Shown here one piece after another: positions 25,032 through 32,628 of a stretch of 64,000 bases of DNA; position 1 is the stretch's first letter, and each line of letters starts with the position of its first letter. A program made the position numbers and the translations under genes. The notes below the pieces were generated by a model. That model had not been told where the DNA came from. It saw nothing but the letters and a program-made list of their open reading frames with translations, and ran no database searches. This stretch comes from Paraplanobispora takensis (lineage in GTDB: Bacteria > Actinomycetota > Actinomycetes > Streptosporangiales > Streptosporangiaceae): assembly GCF_016863195.1 (NCBI RefSeq), contig NZ_BOOK01000014.1:186001-250000 (forward strand), in the 5' to 3' direction.

Positions 25032-25223
25032 CTCCGTATGCATGCACCGCCGTCGGGACACATGCGCGCACCGCCGTACGGCGCCGCCGGGGGGAAGCGG
25101 CCGGGCCGCGAAGGCCGTACCGCAAGATCACAATTTGCCCCGAGAAGCCCGGATCCGTCGCGACGAAATCCGGAAATTGGAAGACTGCTGAGATCACGCA
25201 CATGCTGGACAGAAGGCCTTCCA

Positions 25224-26417
25224 TTGAGCACCGAGATCGACATCTACGACCCCTCGCTGTACGAGGCGGGCATGCCCTGGGACCGCTACGCCCGGCTCAG
25301 GGAGGACGACCCCGTCCACCGGCACGCCGAGCCCGGCGGGCCCGGCTTCTGGGCCGTCACCAGGCACGCCGACATCCAGCACGTCTCCCGGCACCCGGAG
25401 GTCTTCTCCTCCCACGCGGGCGGCATCATGGTGCCGGACGCGACCGAGGAGCAGCTCTCCCGCAACCGGCTCATGATGCTCTTCCAGGACCCGCCGGAGC
25501 ACACCTCCACCCGCAGCGTCGTCAACCGGGGCTTCACCCCCCGGATGATCGGCAAGCTCGAGGACCACATCCGCGAGATCTGCCACGATCTGGTCGGCAC
25601 CGCCCTGGCCCGCGGCTCGGTGGACTTCGTCGCCGACATCGCCGCGCCGCTCCCGCTGTACGTGATCTGTGAGCTGATCGGCGCGCCCTCCGAGGACAGG
25701 GAGAAGATCTTCACCTGGTCGAACGCGCTGATCGGCGCCGACGACCCGGAGTTCGCCACCGGTGACCTGACGCCGATCTTCGAGCTGCTCTCCTACGCCT
25801 CCGCTCTCGGCGCCCGGCGCCGTGCCGAGCCGCGCGACGACATCGTCAGCAAGCTGGTCGCCCCCGGAGAGGACGGGACCAGCATGGACGACCTCGCCCT
25901 CGGCGTGTTCGTGATGCTGCTGGCCGTGGCGGGCAACGAGACCACCCGCAACGCCGCCTCCGGCGGGCTCCAGGCCTTCTTCGACCACCCGGAGCAGTGG
26001 CGGCGGCTGCTGGAGGACCGCTCGCTGCTGCGCACGCTCCCCGACGAGGTCGTCCGCTGGGTCTCCCCGGTGATCACCATGCGCCGCACCACGCTCGCCG
26101 ACACCGAACTCGGCGGGCAGAAGATCCCGGCGGGGGAGAAGGTCGTCATGTACTACCCCTCGGGCAACCGCGACGCCGCCGTCTTCCCCGACGCCGACGT
26201 CTTCGACATCGGCCGCGACCCCAACCCGCACATCGGCTTCGGCGGCGGCGGCCCGCACTTCTGCCTGGGCGCCCACCTGGCCCGCATGGAGGTCCGGGTG
26301 CTGTTCGAGGTCCTGGCCGAGCGCGCCCCGGACATCGCCCCCGCCGGGCCGACCCGCCGCCTGCGCTCCAACTTCGTCAACTCCCTCAAGGAGATGCCGG
26401 TTCGCATGGGCGGGTGA
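25224..26417 (+). CDS. Cytochrome P450
   Basis: 397 residues from TTG 25224, chosen because AGAAGG lies 7 nt upstream and the protein then starts LSTEIDIYDPSLYEAG, as in bacterial P450s. I-helix AGNETTRN, ExxR in DEVVRW, and heme-binding FGGGGPHFCLGAHLAR with Cys-347. The stretch LFQDPPEHTSTRSVVNRGFTPRMIGKLEDHIREIC and the FGGGGPHFC loop resemble CYP124/CYP125/CYP142 enzymes, which oxidise the ends of lipid or sterol chains. No ferredoxin gene is adjacent, so electron partners come from elsewhere. Substrate not determined. Confidence 0.93.
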   Translation: MSTEIDIYDPSLYEAGMPWDRYARLREDDPVHRHAEPGGPGFWAVTRHADIQHVSRHPEVFSSHAGGIMVPDATEEQLSRNRLMMLFQDPPEHTSTRSVVNRGFTPRMIGKLEDHIREICHDLVGTALARGSVDFVADIAAPLPLYVICELIGAPSEDREKIFTWSNALIGADDPEFATGDLTPIFELLSYASALGARRRAEPRDDIVSKLVAPGEDGTSMDDLALGVFVMLLAVAGNETTRNAASGGLQAFFDHPEQWRRLLEDRSLLRTLPDEVVRWVSPVITMRRTTLADTELGGQKIPAGEKVVMYYPSGNRDAAVFPDADVFDIGRDPNPHIGFGGGGPHFCLGAHLARMEVRVLFEVLAERAPDIAPAGPTRRLRSNFVNSLKEMPVRMGG

Positions 26418-26492
26418 GCGCGGGCGGGGACCGGCACGCGGGGAGGGCCGGCGGCCGCGACGGCGCCACGGGGCGGGGACCGGCGGGGAGGG

Positions 26493-27713
26493 TCAGCGGC
26501 CGCCGCACAGCGCGCGGTCGACCAGTTCGGCGGCGGCCTTCTCCCGGGCCAGCATGCGTTCTGCGTCCGCGGTCTTGCCGGAGACGAACAGTGTGACGCT
26601 GCGGCGGCCGTCCGCGGTGACGCCGGTGCGCGCGGTGTACCCGTAGTCGTCGCCGCCGTGGTTCCAGTAGAGGCCGCCGCACGTCAGCGGGCGCGACATG
26701 ATCCCCAGGCCGTAGCGGGCTCCGGGCCACACCTGCTGGAACGCCGTGGCGGGCACGGTGCGGCGCATCTGCTGCAGCAGCGCGGGCGAGAGCAGTCGGC
26801 CGCCGGCCAGGGCGCGCAGGAAGCGGTTGACGTCCGAGGCGGTGGAGATCAGGCCGCCCGCGGCGTCGCCGTCGAAGTGCCTGGTGACGTCCACCGGCGC
26901 CGCGCCGGGACCCGGCACCAGATAGCCCTTCATGCGGGGGCGCGGCACGTCGAGTGAGGTGCCCGACCAGAGCGTGTGCCGAAGGCCCAGCGGCCGGCTG
27001 ATGCGCTCGCTGACCTCCGCGTGCCAGGGACGGCCGGTGACCTTTTTGATGATCATGCTGATGGCCAGGTAGCCGGTGTTGGAGTACAGCCAGCCCTCGC
27101 CGGGCCGGAAGGCGGGCTCGTGCCGCATCGCCTCGGCCACCACCTGCTCGTCGGTGAAGCGGTCGTAGCGGCGCTTGCGGTAGTCCTCGACCGAGCCGAA
27201 GACCGGATAGGCGTCGTGGACGCCGGCGGTGTGCTGCAGCAGCTGGCGGACGGTCATCGCGCGGCCGTCGTGGCCGTTGCCCCGGATGACGCCGGGCAGC
27301 CAGCGCTCCACGGTGTCGTCCAGGGACAGCTTTCCCTCGCCGGCGAGCTGGAGCACCACGGTGGCCACGAAGGTCTTGGTGACGCTGGAGACGCGGGTGT
27401 ATCCGCCGGCGGGGACGGGCTTTCCGGTACGGACGTCCGCCACGCCGGCCGTGGCGACCAGGCGCCGGCCGTCGCCGGTGACGACCTGCGCTTCGACGCC
27501 GGTGGCGCCGAGGGCGCGGACGGCGTCCACGTCGCGCTGGAGGTGGGCCCGGCCGTACCGGCCGATGGGTGCCCCTCCCGCGGGGGACGCTGTGGGAGAG
27601 GCCGAGGGGGAGGACGGTCCGCTCGCGGGGGCAGGAGCGGCGGAGGCAGGACGAGCGGCGCCGGAAGCGGGTCCGGTCCCATCCCCAGATGATGAACGCA
27701 CGCATTGCAGCAA
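26493..27713 (-). CDS. Beta-lactamase-family serine hydrolase (D-Ala-D-Ala carboxypeptidase-like)
   Basis: Catalytic motifs: SxxK in SSVTKTF, YxN in YSNTGYLAIS, and HGGDDYG in place of KTG. The region from LQRDVDAVRALGATG onward matches secreted D-alanyl-D-alanine carboxypeptidase/esterase-type proteins. The 5' end is a puzzle: the frame opens at TTG 27713 and gives a Ser/Ala/Pro-rich 50-residue stretch but no signal peptide, although relatives are exported. It also overlaps the divergent histidine kinase start (ATG 27689). The true start may be internal or the signal sequence may have been lost. Convergent with the P450. Confidence 0.78.
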   Translation of the reverse strand: MLQCVRSSSGDGTGPASGAARPASAAPAPASGPSSPSASPTASPAGGAPIGRYGRAHLQRDVDAVRALGATGVEAQVVTGDGRRLVATAGVADVRTGKPVPAGGYTRVSSVTKTFVATVVLQLAGEGKLSLDDTVERWLPGVIRGNGHDGRAMTVRQLLQHTAGVHDAYPVFGSVEDYRKRRYDRFTDEQVVAEAMRHEPAFRPGEGWLYSNTGYLAISMIIKKVTGRPWHAEVSERISRPLGLRHTLWSGTSLDVPRPRMKGYLVPGPGAAPVDVTRHFDGDAAGGLISTASDVNRFLRALAGGRLLSPALLQQMRRTVPATAFQQVWPGARYGLGIMSRPLTCGGLYWNHGGDDYGYTARTGVTADGRRSVTLFVSGKTADAERMLAREKAAAELVDRALCGGR

Positions 27714-29113
27714 CGATCGCCGCGGCGCGCCGACGGCTGCGTGCCCGCCCGCGGGCGGCCGACGCGGCGCTCGCCTCCGGGCTGACGGCGATGGCGCTGC
27801 TGCTCCGGCTGGGTGAGGGGTTCCCGGCGGACACCGCCACGGCCGCCGTGCTCGTCGTGCTGCTGCTCGCGCAGGCCGTACCGCTGCTGTGGCGGCGGTC
27901 GCGTCCGTGGCCGGTCATGGCCGCCGTCGGCGTCGCCTATCCGCTCTTCGAGCTGACCGACCCCCTGGTCGGCTTCCACGACGGGCTGTACGTCCTGTGC
28001 GCCGTCTACGCCGTCGCCCGCTACGCGCCCCCGCCGCGCAGCGCGGCGGCGATCGGCGCCGCCGTGGCCGCGATCGCGGTTCCCGAGGCCGCCGGGCCGT
28101 GGCTGAGCCTGCCGGTGCCCCGGGAGCCGGTCGCGGGCCCGGTCGAGGCGGTGCTGATCGTCGCGGTGGCGGCGGGCACCTGGCTGCTGGGCTTCTCCCA
28201 GCGCCATATCCACGCCGACGCGGCGCACCTGCGGGAACTGGCCGGTCGGCTCCGCGCCGAGCAGGAGGTCAGCGCCCGCCGGGCGGTCCTGGCCGAACGC
28301 GCACGCATCGCCCGCGACCTGCACGACGTGGTCGCCCACCACGTCAGCGCGATCGCGATGCAGGCCCGCGCCACGGCGGAGGTGCTGACCGAGGACCCCG
28401 GCCTGGCGGGCCGCGGCGTGGCGGAGATCGGCGAGGCGGCCGACAACGCCCTGACCGAGATGCGGCGCCTGCTGGGCCTGCTCACCGACGACCGCGACCT
28501 CGACGCCACGGGCCTGCCCGCCGGCGACCGTGCCCTTGGTCCGGCGGTCCTGCCCACCGGTGACCGCGACCCTGCTTCGGCGGCCCTGCCCGCCGGCGAC
28601 CGTGGCCGGACCGGGCCTGCGGTCCCGCGCGACGGCGGTGGGCCGGGCCCCGCTCCGGAGCCGTCGCTGCGCCATCTGGACCGGCTCGCCGCCGCCGCCC
28701 GGGCCGCGGGGTGCCGGGTGGGGATCGAGGCGGTCCCGGTGGCCGGGATCCCGCCCGCGGTGCAGGTGTCGGCCTACCGCGTCGTCCAGGAGGCCCTCAC
28801 CAACGTCCTGCGGCACGCGGGGGCCACGGGCGTGCGCATCACCCTGAGCCGGGGGAGGGGACGGCTGACCGTCGTCGTCGGCAACGACCCTCCCGCGCCG
28901 GCCCACGTCCCCCTGCCCGGCTCCGGCCTGGGCCTGGTCGGCATGCGCGAGCGGGCCGCGCTGTTCGGCGGCACCCTCCGGGCGGGCCCCCGCGACGGCG
29001 GCGGATGGCGGGTGGAGGCCGTCTTCCGCTTCCCCGAACCGCTCCCGCCCCGCGAGGACGGCGTCGCGTCCTGCGGGGACGCCGTGGTCACGGGCCCGCA
29101 GGGCCTGGCATGA
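27689..29113 (+). CDS. NarL-family sensor histidine kinase with repeat-expanded linker
   Basis: 474 residues from ATG 27689 (ATG 27692 also possible). About six membrane spans in residues 20-165 (LASGLTAMALLLRLG, AAVLVVLLLAQAVPLLW, VEAVLIVAVAAGTWLLGF), then HisKA_3 motif ERARIARDLHDVVAHHVSAIAMQARA and ATPase end GSGLGLVGMRERAALFGG. Between them the linker holds three copies of a 12-residue unit (LPAGDR...), encoded by a 36-bp tandem repeat at 28514-28621. Coupled by ATGA to the response regulator. Its 5' end overlaps that of the divergent serine hydrolase. Confidence 0.92.
   Translation: MMNARIAATIAAARRRLRARPRAADAALASGLTAMALLLRLGEGFPADTATAAVLVVLLLAQAVPLLWRRSRPWPVMAAVGVAYPLFELTDPLVGFHDGLYVLCAVYAVARYAPPPRSAAAIGAAVAAIAVPEAAGPWLSLPVPREPVAGPVEAVLIVAVAAGTWLLGFSQRHIHADAAHLRELAGRLRAEQEVSARRAVLAERARIARDLHDVVAHHVSAIAMQARATAEVLTEDPGLAGRGVAEIGEAADNALTEMRRLLGLLTDDRDLDATGLPAGDRALGPAVLPTGDRDPASAALPAGDRGRTGPAVPRDGGGPGPAPEPSLRHLDRLAAAARAAGCRVGIEAVPVAGIPPAVQVSAYRVVQEALTNVLRHAGATGVRITLSRGRGRLTVVVGNDPPAPAHVPLPGSGLGLVGMRERAALFGGTLRAGPRDGGGWRVEAVFRFPEPLPPREDGVASCGDAVVTGPQGLA
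28514..28621 (+). repeat. 36-bp tandem repeat, three copies, inside histidine kinase
   Basis: Units begin CTGCCC at 28514, 28550 and 28586 and share CTGCCCRCCGGYGACCGYG. Each encodes LPxGDR plus six variable residues between the dimerisation and ATPase domains. A length-variable minisatellite is likely. Confidence 0.8.
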
Positions 29114-29940
29114 CCTCCGTGCGCGTGCTCGTCGCCGACGACCAGGAGATGGTCAGGGCCGCCCTGCGCGTCATGATCGAGCGGCGTGCCGATCTGACGG
29201 TCGTGGGGGAGGCCGCCGACGGGGAGGAGGCAGTGGCGGCGGCCTTCGAACTGCGGCCCGACGTGGTGCTGATGGACGTGCGCATGCCCGGCCTGACCGG
29301 CGTGGAGGCGACCGGGCGCATCCTGGGGCAGTGGCCGCACGACGGCCCCCGCCCCCGCGTGCTGATGCTGACCACGTTCGACCTCGACGAGTACGTCCAC
29401 GCCTCCCTGCGCGCGGGCGCCTCGGGCTTCGTCCTGAAGAACACCTCGCCCGACCGGCTCGCCGACGCCATCCGCGTGGTCGCGGCGGGGGAGGCCGCAC
29501 TCGCCCCGACCGTCACCCGGCGGATCATCGGCGCCGTCACGGCCCTTCCCCCCGTCCTGCTCGCCGGAGCGCTGGAGCCCGCCACGGGTGCGGCGGAGCC
29601 CGCCGCGGGAGCGCCGGCGGCCGTCACGGGGACGCCGGGATCCCCTCTGGAGCCGCCGGCGGCCGCCGGGGGAACGCCGCCGGGCCCACGATCCGGGGCG
29701 GCCCGCCGGATCGGCCGGCTCACCGCGCGGGAGCTGGAGGTCCTCGTCCTGGTGGCCAGGGGCATGTCCAACACGCGCATCGCCAGGAGCCTCGGCCTGT
29801 CGGAGGCGGGGGTGAAGAGCCGGGTGAACCGCATCCTCACCCGGCTGGGCCTGGAGAACCGGGTCCAGGCCGCGCTCCTCGCCCACGAGGCCGGCCTGGC
29901 GGAGCGCTTTCCCTCCACCCCTGCCCACCTGGGCGAATGA
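29110..29940 (+). CDS. NarL/LuxR-type response regulator with long linker
   Basis: 276 residues, about 60 more than usual. Receiver: VLVADDQEMV, phospho-Asp in VVLMDVRMPGLTG, LTTFDLDEY, Lys in FVLKNTS. HTH: LTARELEVLVLVARGMSNTRIARSLGLSEAGVKSRVNRILTRLGLENRVQAALLAHEAG. The extra length is an Ala/Pro/Gly-rich linker (residues ~150-200). Start overlaps the kinase stop by ATGA, making a kinase/regulator pair. Both members of this pair have expanded low-complexity linkers, which is unusual. Confidence 0.93.
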   Translation: MTSVRVLVADDQEMVRAALRVMIERRADLTVVGEAADGEEAVAAAFELRPDVVLMDVRMPGLTGVEATGRILGQWPHDGPRPRVLMLTTFDLDEYVHASLRAGASGFVLKNTSPDRLADAIRVVAAGEAALAPTVTRRIIGAVTALPPVLLAGALEPATGAAEPAAGAPAAVTGTPGSPLEPPAAAGGTPPGPRSGAARRIGRLTARELEVLVLVARGMSNTRIARSLGLSEAGVKSRVNRILTRLGLENRVQAALLAHEAGLAERFPSTPAHLGE

Positions 29941-29947
29941 CATATAC

Positions 29948-29985
29948 GGACGAATCATCAAGTTGATTGACCGAATGATTCGTCC
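29948..29985. promoter_or_regulatory. Nested inverted repeats before fic gene
   Basis: Outer arms GGACGAATCAT (29948-29958) and ATGATTCGTCC (29975-29985) are perfect over 11 bp; an inner palindrome ATCAA-G-TTGAT occupies 29957-29967. The element begins 8 bp after the response regulator stop and ends 8 bp before the fic ATG. It could be an operator or a terminator; there is no U tract and the DNA is AT-rich, which favours an operator. Confidence 0.6.
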
Positions 29986-29993
29986 ATGCTGCC

Positions 29994-31130
29994 ATGAGCT
30001 CCATGCTGTACGGCACGCCTCGGCTGGAGGCCATCGACCGGAAAGTCCTCGACGAGATCGAGGAGATGCGCCGGGACTTGAAATACCGCCTGGCCGAGAC
30101 CCATCGCTGGGACGGCCAGTTGCGGCGGCAGCTCCAGGCCCGGGCGATCCAGGGGTCCAACTCGATCGAGGGCTATCGGGCCAGCGTCGAGGACGTCGAG
30201 TCCATCATGTCCGGCGAGGAGCCGCTGGAGACCTCGGCCCGGGTGGCCCGTGAGATCGCCGGGTACCAGCAGGCGCTGACCTACATCCAGCTCCTGTCCC
30301 GGGCCGCGGTCTTCCGGTTCGATGCCGGCCTGCTGCACGGGCTGAACTTCATGATGATCGGCCACCACCCGGACAAGACTCCGGGGACCGTACGGTCCGG
30401 CGGCATCTACGTGCGCAACTCCGCCACGGGTGAGGTCGTCTACGAGGGGCCGGAGGCCGAGCGGGTGCCGGGGCTCCTGGACGAGCTGGTCTCCTGGCTC
30501 AACGAGGGCGACCTCGACGCACCCGGTTACGTCCGCGCGGCCATGGCCCACTTCAACCTGGTGGGCATCCATCCGTGGCGGGACGGGAACGGCCGGATGT
30601 CCCGCGCGCTGCAGACCCTCGTGCTCGGCCGGGACCAGATCACCACACCGGAGTTCTGCTCGATCGAGGAGTGGCTCGGGGAGGGCAGGAACACCTACGA
30701 CTACTACGACGCGCTGGGCGCGAGGCAACGCAGGAGCTGGGACCCGCACGACGACATGCTGCACTGGGTGCGCTTCTGCCTGCGGGCCCACCACATGCAG
30801 GCCCAGCGGGTACGGCGCCGCCTGGCCGAGGCCGGGGAGGTCTGGATGCTCCTGGAGGAGCAGGTCGACGCCGAGGGGCTGAACACCCGGGCGGTCTCGG
30901 CGCTGTACGAGGTGTTCGTCAACCGCCGGCTGCGCCGGAGCCGCTATCAGGCCGACGAGTCGCTCAGTCAGGGGCAGGCGGCCAGGGATCTGCGGGAGCT
31001 GGCGGCCAAGGGCTGGCTGAGGCCGTACGGCGAGACCAAAGGGCGCTTCTACGCGCCGGGGCCGAGGATGCAGGCGATCAAGGACGACTTCGCCGGCCGG
31101 ATCACCCCGCTGCGCGATCCCTGCCGGTGA
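29994..31130 (+). CDS. Fic-family protein AMPylase, class II, with C-terminal winged helix
   Basis: 378 residues. Fic motif HPWRDGNGRMSR with catalytic His-193 is complete. The inhibitory helix motif S/TxxxE(G/N) appears N-terminally as SNSIEG (Ser-55, Glu-59), placing it in class II Fic proteins, which are autoinhibited. The last ~100 residues (TRAVSALYEVFVNRRLRRSRYQADESLSQGQAARDLRELAAKGWLRPYGETKGRFY) form a winged helix. Such proteins usually transfer AMP from ATP to a target hydroxyl. The DNA-binding end and the inverted repeats just upstream suggest autoregulation. No antitoxin gene is adjacent, in keeping with the built-in inhibitor. Confidence 0.92.
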   Translation: MSSMLYGTPRLEAIDRKVLDEIEEMRRDLKYRLAETHRWDGQLRRQLQARAIQGSNSIEGYRASVEDVESIMSGEEPLETSARVAREIAGYQQALTYIQLLSRAAVFRFDAGLLHGLNFMMIGHHPDKTPGTVRSGGIYVRNSATGEVVYEGPEAERVPGLLDELVSWLNEGDLDAPGYVRAAMAHFNLVGIHPWRDGNGRMSRALQTLVLGRDQITTPEFCSIEEWLGEGRNTYDYYDALGARQRRSWDPHDDMLHWVRFCLRAHHMQAQRVRRRLAEAGEVWMLLEEQVDAEGLNTRAVSALYEVFVNRRLRRSRYQADESLSQGQAARDLRELAAKGWLRPYGETKGRFYAPGPRMQAIKDDFAGRITPLRDPCR

Positions 31131-31310
31131 CCGGCGGGCGGGCTCGGAGCGGGGGCCGCCGGGAGGGCCATGGCGTTATCGGCCCCGAGCGGGCGGGTAG
31201 GACGCGTGTGCCCGGTCGTTGATCGCTCGGCGGGATCCGGGGCCGCGGCGTCGCCGCCTCCGCGTGAGGCCCGGTCGCGGCCGAGGAAGATCTCCGGGAC
31301 CGGGGCAGGT
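31131..31310. other. Intergenic stretch after fic, no feature seen
   Basis: From the fic stop to the palindrome at 31311 I see only GC-rich unstructured sequence without a convincing ORF or terminator. Confidence 0.5.
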
Positions 31311-31324
31311 GTGAGGTACCTCAC
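31311..31324. promoter_or_regulatory. Palindrome GTGAGGTACCTCAC upstream of met leader
   Basis: Perfect 14-bp palindrome, 71 bp before the GTG/ATG starts of the leader ORF nearest the metNIQ operon. It is in the right place for a transcription factor controlling the operon. It does not match the McbR-type site known from corynebacteria, nor any other site I recognise. Confidence 0.6.
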
Positions 31325-31394
31325 TGGAAGTGTCGGGAATAGGGGGAATTAAGGGCGTGTTGTGGCAGGCGTGAACGTGGCGTACGACATCGCG

Positions 31395-31487
31395 ATGACC
31401 CCGCAGGGCCGGGCCGTGTGTCGTGGCGCGCGCATGTGCGGGATGTCCCGCATGTGTGCCATGGGCGGCATGCCGTCGACGGGCTGA
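31395..31487 (+). CDS. Met/Cys-rich leader peptide of metNIQ
   Basis: 30 codons from ATG 31395; in-frame GTGs at 31362, 31371 and 31377 could extend it to 41, and AAGGG at 31351-31355 best suits GTG 31362. The peptide ends RMCGMSRMCAMGGMPSTG. Its ATG codons at 31434, 31443, 31452, 31461 and 31470 recur exactly every nine bases, with Cys codons between them at 31419, 31437 and 31455. The high Met density directly before methionine-transporter genes is what a leader peptide of an attenuator looks like: ribosomes would stall when charged Met-tRNA is scarce. The Met codons also sit in a hairpin. Function is inference. Confidence 0.6.
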   Translation: MTPQGRAVCRGARMCGMSRMCAMGGMPSTG

Positions 31488-31540
31488 TACCCCCTCCCAT
31501 GCCGAAGCCCCCGCCCCGTTCCCCAGAGAAGGCCTGCACC
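31430..31540 (+). promoter_or_regulatory. Putative attenuator: hairpin in leader ORF plus C-rich track
   Basis: Arms 31430-31442 and 31447-31459 (GCGCATGTGCGGG and CCCGCATGTGTGC) can pair over 13 positions, three of them G-U, around ATGT; three of the Met codons lie within it. Directly after the leader stop, 31488-31540 has 28 C against 10 G, is poor in structure and resembles a Rho loading site. A ribosome stalled on the Met codons would change exposure of both. No SAM riboswitch pattern was recognised. Confidence 0.45.
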
Positions 31541-31612
31541 ATGAACTGCCCCGCGGACACCATCGTCCTGCGCCGCCTGAGCCACCTGCCCTTCCCTCCC
31601 GGCACCCGCTGA
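31541..31612 (+). CDS. Second small leader ORF (23 codons)
   Basis: ATG 31541 preceded by AGAGAAGG with 8-nt spacing, ending TGA 31610-31612; peptide begins MNCPADTIVLRRL and has one Cys and no further Met. The ribosome site is better than that of the leader before it. It lies 53 bp before metN. It may act in regulation of the operon, or be a chance ORF; there is no sign of conservation to judge by. Confidence 0.35.
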   Translation: MNCPADTIVLRRLSHLPFPPGTR

Positions 31613-31665
31613 CCCCCCGGCTGAATCCGCTTCTCGTACGACCTAATTCATGTTGGGGAACCGTT

Positions 31666-32628
31666 GTGATCGATGTGTCGGGCCTGCGCAAGGTCTATCA
31701 GGATCGAGGGCGGCGGGTCGAGGCTCTGAAAGGCGTCGACCTGCACGTCCGGGAGGGTGAGATCTTCGGCGTGCTCGGGCAGAGCGGTGCCGGCAAGAGC
31801 ACGCTGCTGCGCTGTGTGAACCTGCTGGAGCGGCCCACCTCGGGCACCGTCTCGGTGGCCGGGCAGGAGCTGACCGCGCTGGGGGAGGCCGAGCTGCGCC
31901 GGGCCCGGCAGCGGATCGGGATGATCCACCAGCACTTCGCGCTGCTGTCGTCGCGGACCGTCGCCGGGAACGTCGCCTTCCCGCTGGAGGTCATGGGCGT
32001 CGGCCGGGCCGAGCGGTCCGCGCGGGTGGCCGAGCTGCTGGAGCTGGTCGGGCTGGCCGACAAGGCCGGGGCGTATCCGGCGCAGCTGTCCGGCGGGCAG
32101 AAGCAGCGGGTCGGCATCGCCCGCGCGCTGGCCGGCCGGCCCTCGGTGCTGCTGTCGGACGAGGCCACCTCGGCCCTCGACCCGGGCACCACCCAGTCGA
32201 TCCTCGCCCTGCTCAAGAGCCTCAACCGCGAGCTGGGCCTGACCATCCTGCTGATCACCCACGAGATGCACGTGGTCAAGGGCATCTGCGACTCGGTCGC
32301 CGTCATGCGCGACGGGCTGATCGAGGAGTCGGGCGGCATCACCGAGCTGATCGCCCGGCCCGGCTCCCGCCTGGCCGCCGAGCTGTTCCCCCTGCCCGCC
32401 CCCGAGGCCGGAGCCGTCACGATCACCTTCACCGGGCGGGCCGACGAGCCGGTGGTCTCGGAGGTCGTGCGCAAGTTCGACGTGGACGTGAGCATCCTCG
32501 GCGGGGCCCTGGAGGAGGTGGCCGGCGTCTCGGCCGGCCGGCTCCGGGTCCGCATCACCGGTGACGAACGCGACGCCGCCCTCGGCTATCTGGCCGCGCG
32601 CGACCTGCTGGTGGAGGTGGCCCCGTGA
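31666..32628 (+). CDS. metN: Methionine ABC transporter ATP-binding protein MetN
   Basis: 320 residues from GTG 31666 (TTGGGGAACC upstream). Walker A GQSGAGKST, signature LSGGQKQRVGIARALA, Walker B VLLSDEATSALDP, H-loop ITHEMHV. The C-terminal ~75 residues (AVTITFTGRADEPVVSEVVRKFDVDVSI...) form the NIL/ACT-like domain that binds methionine and inhibits transport in MetN. Powers import of D/L-methionine through MetI. First gene of metNIQ, coupled to metI by GTGA. Confidence 0.95.
   Translation: MIDVSGLRKVYQDRGRRVEALKGVDLHVREGEIFGVLGQSGAGKSTLLRCVNLLERPTSGTVSVAGQELTALGEAELRRARQRIGMIHQHFALLSSRTVAGNVAFPLEVMGVGRAERSARVAELLELVGLADKAGAYPAQLSGGQKQRVGIARALAGRPSVLLSDEATSALDPGTTQSILALLKSLNRELGLTILLITHEMHVVKGICDSVAVMRDGLIEESGGITELIARPGSRLAAELFPLPAPEAGAVTITFTGRADEPVVSEVVRKFDVDVSILGGALEEVAGVSAGRLRVRITGDERDAALGYLAARDLLVEVAP

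Noticed and set aside
22410-25061. 883-codon ORF on the minus strand opposite lon
   Set aside because: Antisense shadow created by GC-rich codons of lon; low-complexity Arg/Gly/Val/His composition and no domain.
31170-31352. 60-codon ORF on + strand upstream of met leader
   Set aside because: No ribosome site, random composition, ends before the leader.
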